Assembly (NCBI GenBank): GCA_039798685.1
Contig: JBDKFM010000045.1
Location: 1-11,302 of the forward strand
Length of the DNA stretch: 11,302 bases
Direction of reading: 5' to 3'
Origin: JACPGQ01 sp039798685
GTDB taxonomy: Bacteria > Patescibacteriota > Microgenomatia > Levybacterales > UBA12049
In this document: in pieces, positions 5,214-11,302 of the stretch
Position numbering within the stretch: the stretch's first letter is position 1
How the letters are laid out: each line of letters opens with the position of its first letter
Program-made: the position numbers and the translations under genes
Notes under the pieces: generated by a model
What the model was told of the DNA's origin: nothing
The model's database searches: none
The model's input: only the letters and a program-made list of their open reading frames with translations

Positions 5214-5611
5214 ACTGAGGGGGTAGGAGAAGGGTCTTCGTTTTTTAGTGCCTCGGTGATATTTTGTACGGCTTGTGTATCTACCTGGGAGAGTGTGGGA
5301 GTGTCCTGCTTTGTGAGAAGAGAGTGCTCCATCTCATTGAGTAGTTGTTCCTGTCCACTTAAGATAGGCTCAAGTTTTTGTTTCGCAGATTCATTGAGCG
5401 GTGCAAATTGATCTTCTTCAGGTATCCCTTCGAGGAGAATCTCCGCTGCAGCATCAAAGAAAGCAGCCTGTCTTTCAAGAGTTTGTGCGACAAATACTCT
5501 CAGTTCTTCGTTGATTTCCGTTGCCTGATCAATCGCCGTTGTCAGTACCTCTTCAACAACGGGGTCAGTTCGCAATTTTGTGATCATTTGTCGCAGTTCG
5601 TCTTTTGTCAT
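5210..5611 (-). CDS. Acidic helical protein of 133 residues, unknown function
   Basis: The family is not recognised. Residues 1-60 and 73-100 look like amphipathic helices rich in Glu, Gln, Leu and Ala. The break around GIPEEDQFAP (62-71) contains a Pro pair, and the C-terminus is a flexible acidic Ser/Thr/Pro tail ending PSPTPSV. There is no signal peptide, membrane segment or cysteine, so a soluble cytosolic protein is expected. The ATG at 5611 has no good ribosome site. A -35/-10 pair close upstream would again give an almost leaderless mRNA. It is divergent from the Ser/Thr-rich repeat protein across 86 bp and may be coregulated with it. The intact frame, balanced composition and stop-codon hairpin argue for a real gene. 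Confidence 0.75.
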   Translation of the reverse strand: MTKDELRQMITKLRTDPVVEEVLTTAIDQATEINEELRVFVAQTLERQAAFFDAAAEILLEGIPEEDQFAPLNESAKQKLEPILSGQEQLLNEMEHSLLTKQDTPTLSQVDTQAVQNITEALKNEDPSPTPSV

Positions 5612-5619
5612 CTTCTTTA

Positions 5620-5648
5620 TTTGTAATGTAGTTTGAAAAATAAGTCAA
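5620..5648 (-). promoter_or_regulatory. Candidate promoter for the helical-protein gene
   Basis: On the minus strand, TTGACT (5648-5643) and TACAAA (5625-5620) are 17 bp apart. The -10 matches four of six positions. The start point would fall about two bases before the ATG. The -35 is also one arm of the inverted repeat at 5642-5669. Confidence 0.45.
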
Positions 5649-5669
5649 TTTATTGTGTACGCTTGACTT
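5642..5669. promoter_or_regulatory. Inverted repeat in the divergent promoter region (operator-like)
   Basis: AAGTCAA (5642-5648) and TTGACTT (5663-5669) are perfect complements with centres 21 bp apart, two helical turns. The left arm overlaps the -35 of the minus-strand gene. The right arm resembles a -35 for the + strand gene, but no -10 sits at the right distance. A dimeric regulator acting on both genes is possible. Confidence 0.4.
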
Positions 5670-5697
5670 TTTTTTGGGTTTAAATCACCATATCTAT

Positions 5698-7284
5698 ATG
5701 AGTGGAATAGGACGTGCTGAAGCGCCGGTAAAACCGAACGGAGTTCTGAAAAAGCCTGGGGAGATACGGGTCGTTATTGATCCTCCAGGTGGTGCTCGTG
5801 AAGCAGCAGGTACGGTTCCAGATAAGGGGCAGGATGTGGATGCGCGAATCGGCTCCGTTGAAGCATCTCAGGCGGAGCTGCGGACCATGCTTTCTGAGAT
5901 GAGCCGGAAACTTGATGTCATACAGGCGAATCAGACTCAGGAGCTCGCTGTAGAAGATTCAGCAGTCTCAGCTGGGAGACTTGCGGAGACGAGGGCATCG
6001 CTCGGTACGGCTGCTGAAGATAAAGGACAGGAGCAAAATTCTGCTGAAATGAGTGCTACTGACGGAGTAGTATCAGGGAAGAAGCCAGAGTCCACGACAA
6101 CTTCTGGAAAAACAGAATCTTCAGCACCTAATTTCTCCCGTGCCCATGATGAGGGTGGAAAGTATGAAGATCCCAGAACAGCAACTACCCCAACCGAGGC
6201 GCAGGCGGTTGCGAAACAAACGGCTGATCGGGCATATTCTGACAGGCTTGCAGCCGGAGGAAAACTTTTTCAGGGAGTTGATGACTATCCCGGATCCGGG
6301 ACGTTTAACAATGCGATAATGACCGATCAGGAGAAACACACACTCGCACGTGCGAATGCTCCAAAAACGGAGAGTACCTCGCGTTGGCAAAGAGTAAAGG
6401 GATTGTTTAAGAGGACAGACCAAGCGCAAGAAGCGCGTTTGCAAAAAGACAGAGATCATTGGGAGCGGGTGATGGGTCGGGCCGGAGCAGCCGGATCGAA
6501 TGAAGCACCCAAGCAAACTCAGTCTTCAGTAGCACAGGGAGAGGCACCGTCACCGTCTACACAGGATAGTGTAGTGAACGTCGGGGCATCAACTCAAGCG
6601 TCTTCATCTGTAGGTGAGCCAGGGGCAACCGGTGCCTCTGATCGTTTCAGTATGACTCAGGAGCAGTGGAAGGCAAGGCTTGAAGGTGATACGGGGAAAG
6701 GTGGACCAGGTGGAGGTGAGAAGAGTGCGGAGGCAGTAGTGGCTCCGGTTGGAAAAGTAGAGCAGTCTGTCGATGCGCCAACTTATCTCTCAGATGTTGA
6801 TATACTCGGACAGCCTCAGGCGGATACAGTTGTAGAGACTGTAAAAACTCCGGTTGAGACAGGATCTGTTGATGCTGCTTTGAATTCTACGCCAGTAGTT
6901 GATACCGGAGCCACATCTTCCGAACCAAATTTTGCCCGCGCTCATGATGAAGGTGGGAAATCTGAGGATCCTACAACAGCTGCGACCCCTACAGAGCTGA
7001 CGACTGCTGCGAAGCAGCAAGCAGAAGATGACCACACTCAGAAGCTTTCACTTGGAGATAGACTTTTTAAGGGACTTGATGCATATCCGGGAGAGACTCC
7101 TGCGGTACGGGCGAGTACAGCAGATGCAGATCATCAGAGGAACGTCGCAGATGCTGCAGCAGACCTGAGTAAGATGCGAGCTTTTCATGAATCACAGAGA
7201 AGCAGTGCTGAGGTTGTCGCACCTGGGAAGGAAGCCAGATCACGTTTTGGGAGACTCGCGAATCGTTTCCGCACTCCTCAATGA
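5698..7284 (+). CDS. Ser/Thr/Ala-rich protein with an internal duplication, unknown function
   Basis: The 528-residue family is not recognised. I start at the ATG at 5698; the frame is open back to a TTG at 5653, but those 15 codons lie over the inverted repeat. A probable coiled coil (46-83; SVEASQAELRTML) follows a Pro/Gly-rich head. Most of the rest is low-complexity Ser, Thr, Ala, Gly and Glu and is probably disordered. Two copies of a 61-residue block, 141-201 and 407-467, share 35 of 61 residues, including PNF-RAHDEGGK-EDP, TPTE and LF-G-D-YPG. Each copy is followed by a basic patch (SRWQRVKGLFKRT at 228-240; SRFGRLANRFRTPQ at 515-528). No signal peptide or membrane helix is present. 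It is convergent with the large TPR-glycosyltransferase gene, two bases apart. A structural or scaffolding role, or a glycosylation substrate, can be imagined but not shown. Confidence 0.85.
   Translation: MSGIGRAEAPVKPNGVLKKPGEIRVVIDPPGGAREAAGTVPDKGQDVDARIGSVEASQAELRTMLSEMSRKLDVIQANQTQELAVEDSAVSAGRLAETRASLGTAAEDKGQEQNSAEMSATDGVVSGKKPESTTTSGKTESSAPNFSRAHDEGGKYEDPRTATTPTEAQAVAKQTADRAYSDRLAAGGKLFQGVDDYPGSGTFNNAIMTDQEKHTLARANAPKTESTSRWQRVKGLFKRTDQAQEARLQKDRDHWERVMGRAGAAGSNEAPKQTQSSVAQGEAPSPSTQDSVVNVGASTQASSSVGEPGATGASDRFSMTQEQWKARLEGDTGKGGPGGGEKSAEAVVAPVGKVEQSVDAPTYLSDVDILGQPQADTVVETVKTPVETGSVDAALNSTPVVDTGATSSEPNFARAHDEGGKSEDPTTAATPTELTTAAKQQAEDDHTQKLSLGDRLFKGLDAYPGETPAVRASTADADHQRNVADAAADLSKMRAFHESQRSSAEVVAPGKEARSRFGRLANRFRTPQ
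6118..6300 (+). repeat. Internal protein repeat, copy 1
   Basis: Codes residues 141-201 of the Ser/Thr-rich protein. It aligns without gaps to the block at 6916-7098 with 35 of 61 identical residues. The most conserved core is RAHDEGGK followed by EDP. Confidence 0.85.
6916..7098 (+). repeat. Internal protein repeat, copy 2
   Basis: Codes residues 407-467 of the Ser/Thr-rich protein. The two copies are separated by about 205 residues of low-complexity sequence, so the duplicated unit may be longer than the conserved block and include the basic patch behind it. Confidence 0.85.
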
Positions 7285-7286
7285 GA

Positions 7287-10200
7287 TTAGCGCTGTAGCA
7301 GCCTGGTAAGCCCCTGTCTGGCTTCTTCATTTTCTGACCAACGGGTGAGTGCTTGCTCATAATAGCTTTTTGCACGTTCTTTTTCGCCGATTGCCTCATA
7401 GGCACTTCCGAGCTGAGAGAATGGCCAGGTTTCGTGTGGGAGAAGTTCTGCAGATTTTCTTAGTTGTAGGATTGCTTCGTGATAAAGTCCCATGTGAGAA
7501 AGTGCTTTTCCTTTATCAAATACTGCCCAGGGTTGCCTTTTTTCCCCGTCGAGCATGAGGGCTGCTTCAAGATACTCAAGAGCTTCCCGTGGCTTGTTTC
7601 TTTTGAGAAGTAATGAACCTTTCTCTTTTCTGGAATGTGCTAAAGCGGAGGAATCTTCGTTGGGGGAGCCGATGATTGCCGCCTGTTGGTTATTTCCAAA
7701 GAGCTGTCGTGCTTTTCGGAATGCATCAAGTCCCTTCTTGTATTCACCAATTCTTCCGTACGCCGTTCCGAGCGCTGAGTAGTGCCAGGTCTCAGATGGT
7801 CGCGTATTGATGCATTGAAGTAGTATGTCGATTGCCTTTTTGACCATTGCCTCCTGTGAAGTTGCGGTTAGTGCTGTCGCATAATCGTGCATTAGCCATG
7901 TGTCTGACTGCATTTCAGGAAGTAGCTGCTCAAAACTTAGGATAGCCTGCTCGTAATGACCCATGTTTAGCTGTGTCCAGGCCTTCGCCCTGGGATCTGA
8001 TGAGAGTATAGTTATTTTTTCAACAGGGTCATTTCGTGAATTCTTTACTTCAAATACCAGCTCAGCATCTGTTTCTTTGGGGTGGAGCGGATCCTGAAAT
8101 TTCGGAAGAGACGCGAGGTTCTCATCAAAGATTCCGCGATTGATTTTTCTTTTTTCAGGATCCATGACCGATGGATGTTCCTGATGATATGCGATTCCGC
8201 CAGTGTTGGGAATCACGAAGAGTCCTGCAGCGATTAATTCACTGACCATATGCTCGTCGTTATATCCCCACCCTACGTATCTTTCTTCAAGGCCACACAA
8301 TGTTTTTAAGAGTGCCTCTCGAGGAGCACTAACTGATAATCCCCATGCGGAACTTGCAAGTGTCCAGCCATAGTACTCATTTTCAGCATCCATGGGGAGT
8401 GTTCTATTATGGCCAGCATCTTTCATCCAGTTTGAGTCAATCATTGCGTCGTTTGTGATACGTGAATCCTGATTAAACGCATAGGGAAGTGTCGCAAGAC
8501 TACCACCTCTTATGGCGTCAAGTGAAATTCTCTGATCATCTGGGCTGATGTTTGCCCGAAGACCATAGAATGCTGTGTGATCGAGTATTTCATGTCGTTT
8601 CATAAATTCTTCAACTGTGTTTGGTGTGTAGACGACATCAGGGTCTGTGATGATGACAATATCTCCCGTTGCCCGTAGTGCTCCGGAGTATCGGGCTTTG
8701 CTAATACGTCCGTTTGTTTGTCGATAGACCTTTACAGTAAGATCTTTAAGGTTTAGGTCTTGAACAATCTGTGAGATTGTTTTTTCGCCTGCATCCTCAG
8801 GAGTTCCGTCATCAATGACGATGACCTCTAGTTGTTGAGGGTATTTTGCATTGAAAGAACTTTCCTGCAGCGCTGCAAGCGATTTTGTGAGCTGTTCACC
8901 CCGTTTGTAGGTGGGGAGCACTATTGAGCAAGATTTGGTAATTTGAACCGGGTGATCTGCAGATTCATATGGATCAGCATTGAGATCGACGCCCGTTTTT
9001 TCTTTATAGAGTGCTTCTAGGGCAGAGTAGTCGTTGGAAAATTCCTGACGGAATTCAAGAAGTGTTTTTCCTTCCCGAAATAGCTGTTCGGAGGTTTTTT
9101 TACGTTCTGCTATCACTCTTGCTGCTTCAATCTCAGTTTCAGATGGCTGAGATTCGATATGCACTGATGACTCTGTCACGTCTTCCTTCGTTGAGTGGGA
9201 GAGTCTCTTTTCAAGACGTGTTGTGTCAAGGATTTTAATATGTGAGCGAATAACTCCGTCAGCATCTTTTCTGTCTGTGATTTCATACTCAGCCCCCATA
9301 AGTCGCATGGTACGAGAAAAAAAACTATAGAAGTGAGCGTTCTGATATTTGTATTCGGAGCGTTGTTTTTGCCATAACGCATCAGCGTTACTCTCAAATA
9401 TTTCCCTGTCAAATTTTTCAGGAATTTCTGCGAGAAGTGCGTCATTATCCATCTCGCGTATTTTTGTGTTCTCATGAAATCCTTCATACATATTTGCGAG
9501 GGGGACCCCATCGGCCATGACAGCTAAAAATCTTCGTGGGTCGCTGACAACAGCCATTGAAGAACCGCTGACAAATTTCAGACTATCCCCCTTCCATCCG
9601 CGTGCTCCTCGTATCATCCAACCGATCTCGAGGTCTTCTGCGAGCTTTGCATATTTATTCATACCTCCTATTGCAGCATAAATTGATGTGCGAAATGCAG
9701 AAGATTTCCCCTGAAGTTTTGGTGGGTTAGGTTGCGAGGTCTCAGATCCTGGGATATAGTTTGCCATGAGGACAAGATCAAAGATGTATTTAAGTCTTTG
9801 TGCTGCTTTGAGATTTGGATTTGCGAGATACGTATCAGGTAGTGTCCATTTACCAGTAATCGCATCCAGTTTTGGATCAGTGTCGAATTGATTTATGATT
9901 GTGTGGATGTATGTTGGACTCACACCATAAATATCCGCGTCGTTATTTACGAGAATCAGTTCATCATCTGTGTGATTCCGTTCGCTTCCCCTGAGTGTCG
10001 CAAGGTCAAGTCCATATCTCCTTGCATTCCCGACGCTTCCTTCGTTTTTCTTCCAGGCTTTATGAATGTAGGATATGCGAATCTCTGGATGTTCTTCCTG
10101 AAACTCTCTTATGCGTTGCTCTGTATCATCTCGTGGTTTCTCGTCTGGATGATTATCCACTATGACAATCTCAAAAAGAGAAGGATCAAGCGGAGCTCCG

Positions 10201-11302
10201 TTGGCGTCTTTTTGACCGAGGAAGTGCTCGAGTGATGTTTTAATTACTCGTCCTTCCTGGTAGGCCGGGATACTGATTGCGACCCGGCAATTTTGGTCCA
10301 TAGGTCTTCCTATAGAAGCGTTCATCTGAGTGAGTTCATCCCGGTATTCTTGACTAAATGACTCTATATATCGTGTTGCTTCATGTTTCTCGTCAAGTAT
10401 CGCATCAGGTAGCATACTGAGGGTAGGGGAACGTCTCTTTGCGTGTTCCTCCCATTTTAGAAGACCAAGTTCGTTTACATTTCCGACTTTCTCAAGATGC
10501 TCAGCAGCCTCTCTGTTTGTGTGATCTGTATTGAGCACTGTTCTGAAAAGAGCTCTAGCCTTTTCCGTCTCCCGAAGATGCTCATATGAGACCCCAAGAC
10601 GCGTCAGTCCTGAGAGTGCATCGTGATTTTTGTTGTCCTTTTGAAGCGCTTCATAGAAGAGTGCTTGTGCTAATTCTAGTTTTCCAGATTTTTCATAGAC
10701 TATTCCCAGTTGCGAAGATGGCCAGGTTGAGTCAGGCATGAGGAAGCGGGATTGCTGGAGAGCCTGTATTGCTTCCTCATGTAATCCAAGTTCAGATAAT
10801 GCTTTTCCTTTATCAAAAATTGACCATGGAGCTTTTGCTTCCCCAACTAGTGCGATTGCGGCTTCATAGTATCGAAGTGCTTCCAGCGGTTGATGATTTG
10901 CGAAGAGCAGTTGCTGTCCCTTTTTATGGAGAATTTGTGATTTCGTATTTGTCCGTTCTTCAAGACTGCCTTCTCCTGCGGGAATTGTCACGAGCTGGGC
11001 ATCAGGCAGAGCAGGATCAATGGAGAGAGCTTTTTGATATGCTTTTAGACTTCGCTCATATCGTCCTGCGCGTCCATACGCAAGAGCGAGAAGAGAGAAG
11101 TCGCCGGCAATAGGAGAGTCATTTGTTTCTGTGAGAGCTTCTAGGGTAGTAATTGCAGCCTTCACGTTTTCTCTTTTTGCCGTCGCGGTAAATGTTCGTG
11201 CCTGATCTCTTAAAAAATTCCGATCTTCCGAAAATTGATCATGTATGCGCGTATAAATTCCAGCAGCCTCATGATGTTGTCCTTTTTGGGATATTGCTTT
11301 AG
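7287..11302 (-). CDS. TPR protein with two GT2-type glycosyltransferase domains (5' end outside window)
   Basis: The frame is open to the right edge; a GTG at 11165 is not the start, because TPR-like sequence (GQHHEAAGIYTRI) continues upstream. In the 1337 visible residues: TPR repeats (1 to about 280); GT-A domain 1 (about 337-605) with VAISIPAYQE, IVIVDNHP, the DxD D454-A-D456 and E555-D556 in AEDLEIGWM; a helical linker; GT-A domain 2 (about 791-1045) with SIVLPTYKRG, VIVIDDGTPE, the DxD D886-P-D888 and YVGWGYNDEH (1008-1017), like the GWGxED motif of GT7C/GT27-type enzymes; then TPR repeats to the end. Both catalytic sites look intact. No membrane segment is seen, so the enzyme is probably soluble. 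Two GT-A domains in one soluble chain recall chondroitin or hyaluronan synthases (KfoC, pmHAS); TPRs beside a transferase recall protein O-glycosylation. Donor and acceptor are unknown. Confidence 0.92.
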   Translation of the reverse strand, partial: KAISQKGQHHEAAGIYTRIHDQFSEDRNFLRDQARTFTATAKRENVKAAITTLEALTETNDSPIAGDFSLLALAYGRAGRYERSLKAYQKALSIDPALPDAQLVTIPAGEGSLEERTNTKSQILHKKGQQLLFANHQPLEALRYYEAAIALVGEAKAPWSIFDKGKALSELGLHEEAIQALQQSRFLMPDSTWPSSQLGIVYEKSGKLELAQALFYEALQKDNKNHDALSGLTRLGVSYEHLRETEKARALFRTVLNTDHTNREAAEHLEKVGNVNELGLLKWEEHAKRRSPTLSMLPDAILDEKHEATRYIESFSQEYRDELTQMNASIGRPMDQNCRVAISIPAYQEGRVIKTSLEHFLGQKDANGAPLDPSLFEIVIVDNHPDEKPRDDTEQRIREFQEEHPEIRISYIHKAWKKNEGSVGNARRYGLDLATLRGSERNHTDDELILVNNDADIYGVSPTYIHTIINQFDTDPKLDAITGKWTLPDTYLANPNLKAAQRLKYIFDLVLMANYIPGSETSQPNPPKLQGKSSAFRTSIYAAIGGMNKYAKLAEDLEIGWMIRGARGWKGDSLKFVSGSSMAVVSDPRRFLAVMADGVPLANMYEGFHENTKIREMDNDALLAEIPEKFDREIFESNADALWQKQRSEYKYQNAHFYSFFSRTMRLMGAEYEITDRKDADGVIRSHIKILDTTRLEKRLSHSTKEDVTESSVHIESQPSETEIEAARVIAERKKTSEQLFREGKTLLEFRQEFSNDYSALEALYKEKTGVDLNADPYESADHPVQITKSCSIVLPTYKRGEQLTKSLAALQESSFNAKYPQQLEVIVIDDGTPEDAGEKTISQIVQDLNLKDLTVKVYRQTNGRISKARYSGALRATGDIVIITDPDVVYTPNTVEEFMKRHEILDHTAFYGLRANISPDDQRISLDAIRGGSLATLPYAFNQDSRITNDAMIDSNWMKDAGHNRTLPMDAENEYYGWTLASSAWGLSVSAPREALLKTLCGLEERYVGWGYNDEHMVSELIAAGLFVIPNTGGIAYHQEHPSVMDPEKRKINRGIFDENLASLPKFQDPLHPKETDAELVFEVKNSRNDPVEKITILSSDPRAKAWTQLNMGHYEQAILSFEQLLPEMQSDTWLMHDYATALTATSQEAMVKKAIDILLQCINTRPSETWHYSALGTAYGRIGEYKKGLDAFRKARQLFGNNQQAAIIGSPNEDSSALAHSRKEKGSLLLKRNKPREALEYLEAALMLDGEKRQPWAVFDKGKALSHMGLYHEAILQLRKSAELLPHETWPFSQLGSAYEAIGEKERAKSYYEQALTRWSENEEARQGLTRLLQR
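7299..7526 (-). repeat. Duplicated TPR module, C-terminal copy
   Basis: Codes visible residues 1259-1334 of the large glycosyltransferase. It aligns with the N-terminal copy over 76 residues without a gap and with 38 identities, including FDKGKALS, TWP-SQLG and GLTRL. The similarity extends further toward the N-terminus of each copy at a lower level. Confidence 0.85.
10596..10823 (-). repeat. Duplicated TPR module, N-terminal copy
   Basis: Codes visible residues 160-235. The two copies flank the pair of transferase domains, so the protein looks like a TPR-GT-GT-TPR sandwich built by duplication of a specific TPR array rather than from unrelated TPRs. Confidence 0.85.

Noticed and set aside
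5653..5697. TTG start 15 codons upstream for the Ser/Thr-rich protein
   Set aside because: The extra codons overlie the inverted repeat and T-run of the promoter region, and TTG lacks a ribosome site; the ATG at 5698 is preferred, although its own site is also weak.
1..11302. CRISPR array, insertion sequence or prophage genes
   Set aside because: No regularly spaced repeats, transposase, integrase or terminal inverted repeats were seen on either strand.

Overview
The window looks like chromosomal DNA from an uncultured bacterium, most plausibly a Patescibacteria (CPR) lineage of the Peribacteria/Peregrinibacteria kind. This rests on the style of the genes: a short four-domain S1 protein, a PIN-TRAM protein without its usual membrane part, a long soluble TPR-glycosyltransferase and several unrecognised small proteins. 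It is an inference, as no marker gene is present. UGA serves as a stop codon (end of the S1 gene and of the repeat protein), so the UGA=Gly code of Gracilibacteria/Absconditabacteria does not apply.

Positions 1-3457 hold three housekeeping genes on the + strand: an S1 RNA-binding protein (rpsA-like), the recombination ATPase radA, and a PIN-TRAM nuclease-like protein with its own near-consensus promoter. Positions 3458-3938 contain no protein gene. They hold a cluster of short repeats and hairpins, then what looks like a free-standing small RNA of about 110 nt with a promoter, two hairpins and a strong intrinsic terminator.

Positions 3939-5611 hold three separate minus-strand genes: a 53-residue basic protein read from a consensus promoter with almost no leader, a GT-A glycosyltransferase whose metal and base motifs are degenerate, and a 133-residue acidic helical protein. 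A short divergent region (5612-5697) with an inverted repeat separates the last of these from a + strand gene for a 528-residue Ser/Thr/Ala-rich protein with an internal duplication.

Positions 7287-11302 are filled by one minus-strand gene that runs off the right edge: TPR repeats, two GT2-type glycosyltransferase domains with intact acidic motifs, then TPR repeats again. It is convergent with the Ser/Thr-rich gene, with only two bases between the stop codons. The left third serves translation, RNA and DNA repair. The right two thirds look like a glycan or protein-glycosylation neighbourhood, with the large two-domain enzyme as the active partner and the Ser/Thr-rich protein as a possible but unproven substrate.
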